Source: Golubevia sp. BC0850 (taxonomy: Eukaryota; Basidiomycota; Exobasidiomycetes; Golubeviales; Golubeviaceae). Taken from it: a stretch of DNA of 64,000 nt. A program made the position numbers and the translations under genes. Of the stretch, positions 1-10,830 are shown one piece after another. The stretch covers positions 1 to 64,000 of the forward strand of contig JAAVVG010000007.1 in assembly GCA_012976225.1 (NCBI GenBank), written 5' to 3'. Below the pieces are notes generated by a model. That model did no database searches. It saw only the letters and a program-made list of their open reading frames with translations, and had not been told where the DNA came from. Position 1 is the stretch's first letter. The number at the start of each line of letters is the position of its first letter.

Positions 1-99
1 AGGGAAAGGGAAAGGGAAAGGGAAAGGGAAAGGGAAAGGGAAAGGGAAAGGGAAAGGGAAAGGGAAAGGGAAAGGGAAAGGGAAAGGGAAAGGGAAAGG
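1..99. repeat. (GGGAAA)n hexamer tract
   Basis: About sixteen near-perfect tandem copies of a purine hexamer (AGGGAA/GGGAAA) open the window and then break down into ordinary sequence. G-rich and A-rich runs are all on the same strand. It is not the common fungal telomere unit TTAGGG. The tract is cut by the window edge, so its full length is unknown. It is either a simple microsatellite or a repeat that stopped an assembly. Confidence 0.9.
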
Positions 100-514
100 C
101 AAGGAATAACAGAGGTGGGGAAGAGAGACTTTAAGAAATGAGGAATGGAGACTTTGGGAAGGGACCACTAAACTGCACTTGTAACAACTCCTTTCGTTTC
201 ATGCAATCACATAGACCCCCAATTTAAGAACCGCAATATGGAACAGAGGTTGTGGCAATCAAGCAATCGAATGGAGGTGAACGATTTAGAGGACGAATAC
301 GGGACAAACACACGAGAACAGGAAGAAAATGGGCGACCTCATTTAGATTTAGATGGTAAAAGCTAACTCCGACAAGGATTTCTGTCTTTTGGAACTCTTG
401 AAGAGTGAAACATGAAAAAAATAAATGGGGCCTGGGGTTCGCCACAGAGGAATTCTGTTGACGCACCTGAATCTATATATCATTGATTTTCCAATTGTTG
501 TCAACACCAAACAG
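100..514. other. No gene seen
   Basis: This stretch lies between the hexamer repeat and the tRNA gene. Only short open frames without family resemblance or convincing splice structure are present. Confidence 0.5.
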
Positions 515-617
515 TCCTTCGTAGTATAGTGGCAATATATTCGCTTCTCAATTTGATCAGCTTAACAATTGAATCTGACTATCGCGAAAGAACCGGGTTC
601 GATTCCCGGCGGGGGAA
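515..617 (+). tRNA. tRNA-Glu (CTC) with a 32-nt intron
   Basis: The sequence folds as a tRNA. The acceptor arms 515-521 and 610-616 pair over seven positions, with two G-U pairs. The T arm at 593-609 is perfect (CCGGG, TTCGATT loop, CCCGG). A short D stem lies at 524-538. The anticodon stem pairs TTCGC (540-544) with GCGAA (584-588). The loop starts TT-CTC-A, so the anticodon is CTC and the amino acid glutamate. The intron occupies about 551-582, immediately 3' of position 37, which is the canonical site for nuclear tRNA introns. The exact intron edges could shift by a base. The internal A and B boxes serve as the RNA polymerase III promoter. Confidence 0.88.
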
Positions 618-1436
618 ATTTCCTTTTGCTCTTCAGAGGAGAACGGCAACGACCTTTTAGTCTTGCCTACCTGCTTCCTCCTCCCTTTCTCTGTGTCATT
701 CTTTTTTGCTTCTCTAAGCAACATCAGATCACGACAGAAGGGCCAAGTTGCTCTATAGAGGTCCAGAAGGCTCCTCTGTGTTGAGATATTGACGCCAATT
801 TGAGGACGTTGCCTTGATATTCTTATTTGAGAACCTCTGCTGGCCCCGAAGTGAAACACAATACAGAAACAAAGAAACAGCTAGTAAGACGGAAAAGAAG
901 GAATGGCGAGGGATTTTCTATTTTATGTTTTTTTATCGAATTTGTTGAATTCCATTGCAATCAATTATCTAAATACAGTACTACCCTGAAAAAAGACAGA
1001 GATCGCAGTTGAGGTCCAGTCTGTTTTAATTCGATCTGATTCTTCGGTTTTCAGTTTACTCTCCTTTCTTCTTCTACTACTTTTAAATCCTTCGTCGCCC
1101 ATATTCTTTCACCTAATTCAGATCTTCACCCTTTTTGAATCTGCCGCCTTCTCATCAACGTCTAGACCCCTTCTTTCGACCCAGATTCTTAAGTAGGTCT
1201 AATCTAACTTCCTACCTGCCCGCGGACTTCAAATCCAGGTGAATATCTGCTTACTCTTGGGTCGAATAGACTGCCTTTGTCGTTGCTGACTCGGCTGTAT
1301 CTGGTTGTATCTTCCTCTTCTGGTTCTCTCCGGTTCCTTCCTCTCATTCTTCCATCCTCACTCGGTCAGTCGGTCACTCATCACTCACCAACAATCCTGA
1401 AAACCTTCAATCTGACAACACACAGTACTTCCGACA
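618..1436. other. No gene seen; CT-rich leader of the F-box gene
   Basis: The first part after the tRNA shows nothing recognisable. From about 1020 the plus strand becomes strongly CT-rich, as upstream of many genes here, and probably contains the promoter and 5' leader of the F-box locus starting at 1437. Confidence 0.45.
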
Positions 1437-2561
1437 ATGAGATGCATCAACGAGGTGTTGCCTTCCGAAACTCTTCTCACTACTTTCAAGAAATTAGGAA
1501 CGAAAGAGGTGATGAAAGCTATAGAAGTTTGCAAACTTTGGTGGAAGCTGGTTGATGAGAACAAAGCTTTGTGGAGAATTCTGGTGCTACTGAAAGAGGA
1601 ATTAGAAGAGACGAAATCTATTGTCGATTACTTTGATGAGAAAAGTGGGTCTACGTTGGAGGAGATTTCGTTGGTAGTCAAAGGGGAAGGAGATCAAGGC
1701 TCGGAGCAATTGGCTGAATCGATTCTCAAGTCCAGTAGATCTCTCCGCATTTGCAACACCACTCTCAAAGGTGTTGGCAGTCAGACCTTTCGAACTCTCA
1801 GGATACTCTCAGGATCACTACTTCCAAAGCTTCCCAACTTGGTCGACTTCTGAGCTTCGGGTTCTGCCTCTGATAGGGTTCAAATTCTAAGGGCAAGTGC
1901 AATCAAGTCTGGATCTCTACAAATTCTCTGGATTCCTTCTCTTCAATTAGCGCCTTCTAGCTACCTCCACGTCAGTCATCCGATTCTCTTCCAGACTCTC
2001 ACTTCCTTGAAGGTGGAGGAATATAACAGCGATGCAACTTGGAGAGAGATATTCTGTCACTGTTCTCGGTCGCTCAAACATCTTTCCTTAGAAATCCATG
2101 GGTTAGCTCCAAGAGAAGAGATCCCACCACTTCAGTTCCCACATCTAGAGGTGTTGGAGATGGATGGGACGAGCCTTCGATTCCCAGCATGGATGGTGGT
2201 TCCTCCGACCTTGAAGCTCTTCACCTTCAACATCCTCTCAAATCTACCGCCAATCCGAGACCTCTGGGCTCCGTCCCTGGTCAGCTGGAGATTTCTCTCA
2301 TCTAGATGTCCAAACCTGCAAGTCCTCAGATCAGAATTAGGTTCCTCAACTTCCCCAGTGCATCTATCAACTCTCCTCAGAGCAAAGAGGGAGAACGTGG
2401 AAAGAGGATTTGAAGTCGATAACGTGAAGATGGAGCCACTCAAGAAGCTAGTGATCCCCTTCAATAAGCTCTCTGCTGAGGCGTTAGAAGAATGTCGAGA
2501 GTTGGTGAGAGAAGTGGTGGACTGGGAATCAGAGCCAGGGTTTTGGGAGATTGATATTTGA
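1437..2561 (+). pseudogene. F-box protein gene interrupted by one in-frame TGA
   Basis: One reading frame runs from the ATG at 1437 to the stop at 2561 with a single internal stop, TGA at 1851-1853. The N-terminus (LPSETLLTTFKKLG, then ALWRIL about 40 residues on) looks like an F-box, the segment that binds Skp1 in SCF ubiquitin ligases. The rest has short leucine-rich segments such as SLKHLSLEI and FPHLEVLEM, typical of substrate-recognition regions. The flanking frame between 1854 and 2006 is open and in register, so about 375 codons are intact apart from the TGA. No normal GT-AG intron of suitable length and phase removes it. The only in-phase option, 1842-1907, has a poor GTCGAC donor. 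A recent pseudogene is most likely; a sequencing error, unusual intron or stop readthrough remain possible. Confidence 0.6.
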
Positions 2562-3214
2562 GTAGAACTTCTCTTATGGTAATTCCAAGAGAGCAACTTT
2601 CATCCCATGACAGAGAGAATTCTCATGCCTATTTAACTGGCCCCTTCTCTCTCGCCTGTCGTGCCCTCTTTTCGCAGCTGAAAGTCATCGGAACTCAAAT
2701 CCGTCGCCTTTCTTTCCTTCCTGCAATCATTCTCTTACAAAATTCTATCTCGGTTCGCAATTATCAAGCCTCTTAAACTACTTCCAGTTCAAGCACTCCT
2801 TCTCTGGGCCAACCACTCAATCTCATCGTGATTCTACTCACAGCCACCCACCTATCCTTCATCAGCATCACGTCAACGTTGATTCTCAACTCAAACTTGT
2901 GCTATCTTCAAAGACTGGAAGTTTCTTTCCTTCTGGTTCTGTGTGTTTTAGAGTGCACACTTTGGTCGGTCGTCTCCAACTTTCTCGCCATTCATCTCTG
3001 TAGAGCTCCAGCTACGCTTTCTGGAGGGCTCCAACTCTGTCGGCTTCCTTCTACCTCTACTCTTTCGGAATCTAAGGATTGATACTTTTTCTTCGATCAG
3101 AACGAGACAAGATTGAGAAAGAAGATGTTGAAGTCTTCTGATCCTCTAAATTTGAAAGTTTCTTGCGTGGCTTCAATTTCGCCATCCTAAGTCTCTCGTC
3201 TTTCTTTCAAAGTA
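2562..3214. other. No gene seen
   Basis: The plus strand is CT-rich with several short open frames, none resembling a known family or carrying a convincing splice pattern. It may be the 3' region of the F-box locus plus degraded sequence. Confidence 0.4.
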
Positions 3215-3722
3215 CTATCTCAGTTCCCACGACAAAGAAGAACATCTTTGATTTCGACTGAAATGGAAGTGAAATAGGAAGAGCACGTTGAAAGAAGAGG
3301 TCTGAGAGAAGAACTCCAGTAAAGTGACAGTAACCAAACGTAATTCGAGACGTTTCAGCACTGGTAACCTGAAAACCCCCTCTCTCTCTTTTTGTAGAGT
3401 TTCATCTAGCAGAACTTCTTGCTCTCGGATCTTGAAGAGAGCGGAGAGAGAGGCAACTTCCAATGTCTCAGTTGTCGACCTGATTGATTACTTTGATCTC
3501 GTTGAGGTGAATCGACTTGTTGCAGAAACCTGAACCTAGATCCAACTTCGATAGGCCTGGCATGGTGCACTTCTCGGAGAAGAACTGCAGCAGAACCAAC
3601 GCTGAAGGATCAAAATACAGGTCGTTGAGGTTTGGCATAAAAATAGGATCCCCCTGAAGTTGGGCTGAAAAACTTTCAAAGCCACGAATCTTACACGAGG
3701 GGGCCCAAATAAAAAGAATCAA
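3215..3722 (-). pseudogene. Decayed LRR-like remnant, probably from an F-box family gene
   Basis: Two minus-strand open stretches in different frames carry leucine-rich-repeat-like text: MPNLNDLYFDPSALVLLQFF in 3468-3722, and LPVLKRLELRLVTVTLLEFF in 3215-3463. Both share the pattern 'P-x-L-x-x-L-x-L...LLEFF/LLQFF'. No F-box, good start or splice sites link them. They look like the worn C-terminal part of a gene from the same family as the F-box loci at 1437 and 53077. The call rests on pattern only. Confidence 0.4.
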
Positions 3723-4141
3723 GCATACAAATAAATTCGCTCATCTCCTTGAGTTTTTTGAATTCTTCAAATCCACATCGAAAAGCAAGAGTCAACACCA
3801 AATTATGCCACTGAGCTGCCTTTCTCCTCCGATCGATACGCCAACTGCAGTTCCAGCGAAAGTAACGACCACTTCGATTGAATTTGGAAAAAGAAGATCA
3901 CTTGCTAGACTTTCTTTTTTTTTTTAAAAAAAGAAGAAAAAAAAACCTTGGTGTAGTCCAGCATTTCTCGCGATGGCGCGACACTCTTTCCGCTTCGTTC
4001 ATTCCTCTACAGTAAAGTAAAGCAAGTCTAAAATAAATCAGAAGTATCAAATTACAGTTTCATTTTGTTGACGACAGAAAACAGAAAGTTTGTTGAACTG
4101 AACTTTCCAGCCCATCCCTTATTCGATTCCCTGGTCCCTCT
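3723..4141. other. No gene seen; poly(T)/poly(A) run
   Basis: This is the region 3' of FRS1. At about 3909-3942 a T run passes directly into an A-rich run, giving a hairpin-like homopolymer inverted repeat. Nothing else is recognisable. Confidence 0.5.
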
Positions 4142-6844
4142 CTACAAGAAAGGTTCAATACAGAATTCCACCGCCGAACATGGATAATCGATTTCAAACT
4201 TCTGTAAAACCTCAGGATGAAGTACACCAATATTACCAATTTTAACATCTTTTCCTTTAAGATTTGAAAGTTTTGGTAAAGCTTCTGCCAAAGCAGATTT
4301 AACCGAATCTAAAGGAGTAGTAGTTTTCTGTTGTTGAGTTGGAGGAGGATTTGATTCAATAGGTTGAACTCTAGGGGCATTTTCGATTTCAACCTCTTTA
4401 TTTTCAATCTCCTTTCCAGGTCTGAACCAAATCTCAGCACTTCTACCAGGAAAGAAAGTTTCATTCTTACTTTCAACCAAATAATAACCTCTTTTTTCCT
4501 TTTTGCCTTCTTCTTTACCTTCTTTCATAATTCTTTCTGCACTTAATTTTTTCATCCATTGATCTAATAAACCATGAACGTTTTCGAAATTAGCAGATTT
4601 GTTACAATAAACCGCACAAGCTCTTCTTTCATTTCTAGCACCTCTTTGTGGATCTGCTACTTCATCTTTTAAAGAAATGTCAGAAACTTCAAAGATTTGA
4701 ATAGGTAAAGAATGTTTTTTGTTTTCTCGAATGGTTTTTAAAAGACCTGGAAGAAGTGAAGTTCTGACTACTTGATATTCTGCTGTTTTTGGATTTTCTA
4801 AAACTACTGCTGTTGAACCGTCATCTTTTTGACGTAGGAAAGAGAAGTTTTCATCGTGAGAGCACTGCAAGAATGGATGAGATTAGATGAAAAGTGAAGG
4901 ATTCATAGTCAGATCAAGTGAATCATCTCAATGAGCCTAAGATTATCTTCCTCAAAATTACTCACCAAAATAAGCGGTAAAACCTCCAACCACCCAGCAT
5001 AAGCAGCTTCTTTCCTATAGACATCCCCTAACTTATTAATTCCAAGTGGTACCGCCACGGTATTGGTTCTAGGGAATCTTCTAGGTAGGTTATCAAAGCC
5101 AAAAGCCACAGCAGCATCTTCCATTAGATCACATTCATGAAGAACATCAGATCTAGTAGGAGGAATCAAAACTTCCACTACATCTTGATCTTGAGAAGTA
5201 GAAGTAGAAGCGATATGTCCCATCTTTCCAAGTAAAGTGACAGTTTCTGAAGCCGTTAAAGAAAGACCTGTACAAGAATTAATGTAAGAAACTCTTGCGG
5301 TTGTACGACGTGGAGAAAGATCTGGAGTTTGATAACTTGAACCTGTTGGGGGGATTATGGTTACTGGTTCGACTCTGTTTTTGAAGAATGAAGAGTAAGA
5401 TGGGAGTTCAGTTTCTATCCTTTTTCCCGAAGAGAAAGCAGGATTGCTAATAGCTGCCAATATTAGAGAAACACTCACGTGAACTTCTCATCACAATATT
5501 CAGCAAACATAGCCACAACAATATTTAAAGCAGCTTCCATCTTAACTTTATCGACTCCAGTCATATCAATGAAAACATTTCTAGTCCCAACCTCAATCTT
5601 AGTTCTCTCCGAATTAATAATCGGTGGCATTGAAAGTACACCTTTACTATCATACATAACAGGATAAACTTGACAATCTTTAATAATTGGTAAATATTTT
5701 CCAAGATGTTTATCTGTTGAATAGAATTCCATTAATTCATCGGCTCTGAATTCTTTGGTTTGATTTAGAGGTGCGAAAGTGATTTCTTTTGGATCTCTAG
5801 CTTCATAAGTTAGAATTCCATCAGATGGAGGTGTCATTTTGTCTAAGTCGTGAGTTCCAATGGCTACTAATGTACGACGACGTCCTAGGTTTTGATGAAG
5901 TTTATCTTGTAGATCTATGAAATGTGCGTAGGATTCTGGAGTGAAGGTGATGTTTCGTAGAACTGCTGCACAGGCGTAGGGTCTTACTTGAGAGGTCTGG
6001 AAGGTTGAGACGATCGAAAAAATGGGAAGAAGTAAGGGTAGGAAAGAGGAGGAAAGGGTGGGGGAAAGAGAAAGATCAGACAGGAAGACAAAAGGGATCG
6101 AAGGGTCCTTCAGATCCCGGCTTTCAAAACCTTTCCAAGTAAAGAGTTGACAATACTTCCGATTTACTGTCCTTCGAGCCTTGACTCCATCTCTCTGAAG
6201 AAGCCTCTATCTTCTCGAAAAGCTTGCTGCTCTCCAGCTCCTTTTCCTTCACGCGCCCCTAATCTTTCTGCTCAGCTCTCTGCATGGTCTTCATGAAAGG
6301 CTCAAATACTAACCTCTGGGTGAATCTTTAAGCTGAGACCTTTTCCATCTTTGGGTGTGGAAGCCTTCAAGACTGGTTGTTGCATCTTTCCCAAAAAGAC
6401 TAGAAGGGCTCTGTAAATACCTTCATGACAAAGTAGATCGTATCGATTGGCTGGAATATCAATTTTCAGAGTCTGTTGAGCGACAAGTGCAAAGAAAAGG
6501 AAGAAAAGGAAGAAAGGTGGGGGAAGAGTAAGTTAGAAAAGGATAGAGAATGAGAAGGAAGCTATGACTCTGACTCTTACTCTTACTCACAGGTCTTTCA
6601 CCTTTCCCATCCTTCTTGACTTGTTCTGTTGTCTGATTTCAGATGAAACAAGGCAGAGATTAGAATGGAAGGATTGGATTGGGTCGTATTGGAGGTATAG
6701 GCTAGGCTTTGGTAGTCGAAGTTGACTCACATCATCGTCTAATTCTATACCAAATTGAAAGCATAATTCATCGAATTCTTGAGTGGTGTAATTCTTTCCC
6801 AAAGCTTTGTAGAAACCCTCTTTATCCACAGAAACTGTTGGCAT
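4142..6844 (-). CDS. FRS1: Phenylalanyl-tRNA synthetase beta subunit, cytosolic
   Basis: Beta chain of the alpha2beta2 enzyme that charges tRNA-Phe in the cytosol. Six exons, in coding order: 6731-6844, 6591-6632, 6314-6472, 5479-5996, 4966-5374 and 4142-4864. They sum to 654 codons plus stop with all phases matching. The start is clear from the family N-terminus [20 protein letters not shown]. The motif [20 protein letters not shown] marks the B1 region, followed by B3/B4 segments and the B5 part. The C-terminal third carries a polar insert (about residues 560-600, Glu- and Pro-rich), which makes the protein longer than the roughly 595 residues of the yeast enzyme. Exon 2 is only 42 nt. The gene diverges from the exomer gene over 190 bp, so the two may share a promoter. 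Confidence 0.95.
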
Positions 6845-7034
6845 CTTTGTCGAATGGAGGGAGTGGAATTGCTGATATAGTCTTTCTTCCAGTCTTTCTG
6901 GCCAGGAAGAAAGACGGATAGCTGCTGCTGCACTCTGTCCCAACGTTCAACCAATTCCGCTTATCGGTCAACATTCAATCATCTACCAATCCAATAGAAT
7001 AGCTGTCGAAGAAGACTCAATTTAAATCTCATTC

Positions 7035-10000
7035 ATGGCAGACGCTTTCGTTTCTCAGCCAGAGTTCTTGTAAGTATCAGAGAGCTACTAGCCATTCCAT
7101 TAGCCATCCCTCGCTCATCCTCTTTCCCCTCCCTACTCTCCTTTCTATCCACTTAACTCAGTGAGGTAGAACTTGGCGAATCTCTCATATCTCGAACAGA
7201 GACCTTAGGTGCGTACAGGCTGCAGTGCACTGCATTCCATGCTATCTACTCCCACCTTCGTCCTTCCAGCCCAACTCATCAGTTCCAATTCCCTCTTTCC
7301 TCTCAATTTGAACAGCATCCTTTCGAGAGCTTGGTCCACCTGATCTATGTCATGTCATAAAAACCACTGGAAGGACCGGTGCAAAGGACGTGAGTAACAC
7401 TGCTTCCCAAACTACCTCAATCGATGCTTCTCCTTTCCCTTCACTTCCACGTTCTAAATTTGCTTCTCGTTCCTCTATCTCCCAATCCTCTCTCTACTTC
7501 TATTCTTACTTAAAACTCAACTCGAATTGAACCCATCTCAACGACGCTCCTCTCGATGCCGCCTCCCACCTCGCCCACCTACCTTCGGCAACTTATCTAG
7601 GTTGGATCTTATCATTACGTCTCTGGAGTTGACGCTTCTTCCTCAGCTGCTCTAGCTGCTTACATCAACTCTCTAACTTATGAATTGGATCAGAATCCTG
7701 CTTGGTTCTCTGGGAAGGGTCAATATAAGTTGAAGAGTGGAGCTTATTGGTGAGTTGGAAGGTTCAAGTCGAGAATCGAGATTTTGGAACGGAACGAAAT
7801 TCAGGTTTGGATCCGAGGGCAGATTCTTCCTTGCGAGGCTTCTATCGATGTATGAAGTGTGAAGGTAGAATTCAGAGAGAAGAATCGACAACCTCAACCC
7901 CGTCCCCATCCTTTCGCTCCTCTTCCCCAGCTGTTTCAACGCTTTCTCCCGATTAGATCTTCGAGTAGAAGTTCGAATTCCAGGATCAGTAGATGCATAC
8001 GTAGTAGACTTGAGAGGAGAACGTCACGAAGCAACAGCAGAATTATGGCAAGAAGTTTATCTTTCAGCTCTCTTAAGATCCATTCTTTATTCCGACGATG
8101 CGAATTATAGGTTAGCAGGTTATCGAAAATTAGATCCAATAGCTTCTAGAGAAGCTGAAATGAGGTTTTTAAGAGTCGCTGAAAACCTTTTCTTTAAAGG
8201 TTGGCAATTGGGAAGTGATCCTGAAATTCAAGTCGCAACCGTTGTTAGCAATCATTTGACAAATGGGATTTTGAAATACTTTGGTGAAGCTTTTAGATTT
8301 GAACAAGCTGCGAATCTTTTTGAGAAACTTTATGCTAGGGAACCTGAAGTTGCTGCTTTGGTTGCTAAGGCTTACGTTGGAATGAGTGAGTTCAAAAGAA
8401 AGGCTGTAGTAATCTTTTCCTCTCCTCTCTCTCCTATTCTAAGACCCAATTTCTTCCTTAACTTTCTTTCCTTTCCTCCTCTCTCTCTAGACGAAGAATT
8501 AAAAGCCGTTCAAATTATGCATTCAGCCATTCAAACTTCTCCAGCTTCTTATTCTTTATTACACGTTCAAGCAGATCTATTAAGATCCAAAGGTAAAACC
8601 GATTGGGCTTTGAAATTGGCTAAACAAGCAGTCAATTCAGCTCCTTCAGAATTCGTTACTTGGGCTAAATTAACTGAATGTTATGTTGAAAGAGGTGAAT
8701 GGGAAGAAGCACTTTTCACTTTGAACTCTTGTCCTATGTTCACTTATAATGAAAGAGATCTTCATAGAATGCCAACTCCTGCCAGAAGTCATTTACCCGT
8801 TAAGAACTTTATTGCTGAGAGTAATTTGTTGAATGAGGAGAGTGCTAGGGATAATGAGGTGAGTCAGGAACGGATTTTGGAGATGAGTTAGGATTGACTT
8901 TTGGGTTTGAAGTTCTGACTCTCTTTGTTCTCTTTTGTTCTGTTCTTCACAGGCCGACGTAGCTCTACTCAGGCTTCCGGCTCCAGCTCTGAGAGGTACT
9001 TTCGCCAAAGCTTATTCACTTTTAACTCGTCTAGTAGCTCAAATTGGTTGGGACGAACTTCTCAAATGTCGATCCTCTGTTTTCGTAATGGAAGAAGAAT
9101 ATCGAGCTCAAAAATCTGGTGCACCAGAGAATGAAGATCAAAGAGATGATGCTAGTACTAGAGGAATTCCACCAACCAAGGACGAAGATGAAACTACCAC
9201 CAACGCTGATTCAGAAGCTCAACTTCCAGAGACTCCAGAAATCAACGAACCAGAACCAGAAGAAGAGAAAGCAGAAGAGGATCCTTCCCTGGTTGACTCC
9301 AAAGATTCTCAAGATGGAGATGCAAACGAAACTCAAGACCAAGATGAAACTCAAGATTATGGAGAAGAAACTCAAGATTTAAATCACTCTTTAAATCAAT
9401 TAGGGATTTCAAGTTTAGCCAACGCTTCTTCTCAATCCATTCCAACCATCAAAATCTCTACTGATTCAGATCATGAAAGAGAGAAAAAGGAATTAGAAGA
9501 ATACATGCAAGGCCAAAAAGATGGTGAAGGGAATAAAGTCTCAGATGAGGAAGAAGGTGACCATTCAGTTTCAGTTCAAATCGAAGCTCCTCCTTTGGAA
9601 AAACCTGCTACTGCTCAAGCTAGTTCTCATACTCATTCTAGAACTGATTCAAGCGCGACTGCTCAAGCTGCTGGTGGTGAATCTACTGCTCTTAATGGTC
9701 ATAATTTGGATAATGAGAAAATTGATAAAGATGGCGTTACTGCTCCAAATGGTCCTGCTCCTGTGGGAGGTACCTCTGGAAATGGAGATAGTGTTGAGGA
9801 AGGTGATAGAGCTGGTTTCTCCTTTACTAACAAGAGACTTTGTGAGAGGTGGTTGGATAATCTTTTCATGGTTCTTTATGAAGTGAGTACCTTTTTTGTG
9901 ATTGGAGTGTCAAAAGGTCGCTTCTCACCTATCTCTCTTTCTCTCTTTCCCCAGGACCTAAGAGTCTACACCATCTGGAGAGCAGAAGTAGCTCACTACA

Positions 10001-10488
10001 AATCTCAATCTTTACCTTATTCCAAGACTGGAACCGAGTGGGAAATCTTAGGAGAATTGGCTATGAGGTTACATCATCCTGAAGAAGGTAAAGACGCTTT
10101 CCAAAGATGTGTCGATAAGAAGTTCTCAGCAAAAGCTTATCTTAGGTTGTTGGAAATTTACGTCGATCAAAGAGATGTCCAAAGAAGTCTTTGGACCGCT
10201 ATTCGATTGACTGCTTATCATCATAGGTGAGTTTTCTCTCGTTGTTCTCAGCTCAAAGGGGGCTGTTTTGCTGACTTCGCTTTCTTTCGTTTTCCTCAAA
10301 GGTGGTACATGGAAGGTTCTTTCCCTGGAGCAGTCGCTCATTCTATCTTCAAGTTGATTCGAACTGAAGGATTAGCTAAAGTCTCTTATACTTTAGTTAG
10401 TATGTCTCCTCCAGCTGCTATTCTGAGGTTGATGCAAAACTTCTTTGCTTATGCTCAGACTTTCAAGGTTCCTGGTTACGATTTCTAG
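7035..10488 (+). CDS. BCH1: ChAP family protein (exomer cargo adaptor, Chs6/Bch1/Bud7 type)
   Basis: Nine exons: 7035-7069, 7162-7208, 7316-7389, 7601-7749, 7931-8385, 8491-8858, 8953-9882, 9955-10226 and 10302-10488. They join in phase to give 838 residues. The family is recognised from FRELGPPDLCHV near residue 30, the FNAFSRLDLRVEVRIPGSVD block near 100, and TPR-like helices with the RWYMEGSFPG block near the C-terminus. ChAPs join Chs5 to form exomer, which carries chitin synthase and other cargo from the trans-Golgi to the plasma membrane. Residues of about 420-640 form an acidic, Gln/Asp-rich low-complexity insert that I do not recall from the yeast proteins. I cannot tell which yeast paralogue it matches, so the symbol is family-level. 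Internal exon ends were chosen by splice consensus and phase. Confidence 0.88.
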
Positions 10489-10830
10489 AGAATGGGTGGT
10501 GCAAATGGAGAAAGTGAAAGGATGGAAGGGTCCATTTTGATGTTCTACTCTACACTTGTAATGTCATGATCGTTAAGATTGTTCGAAAAATCTGAATCGT
10601 CGATGTTGACAATGTTTTTGAATCGGAACAAATCAGAGGATGTTGCTAAGAAAAGAGATATTAAATGGGGAAGGTAAGGTACTGAGGTGAATAAAGCAAG
10701 GCCGACTAGAAACAACAAAAAAAGGGAGTGGATGATAAATGAGTGTGTGGCAGAAACGACTTTGGGGGCGTATTTTCTTGGAGAACAACAGATCGAAGGT
10801 AAGCCTGAGATGGACAACGATAGTGAAAGA
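10489..10830. other. Convergent 3' regions, no gene seen
   Basis: The space between the ends of the plus-strand exomer gene and the minus-strand seven-helix gene. It presumably holds both terminators. No coding signal stands out. Confidence 0.5.

Noticed and set aside
1-99. Telomere repeat
   Set aside because: The unit is GGGAAA, not TTAGGG or a known fungal variant, and the edge of the window prevents seeing whether the chromosome ends here.
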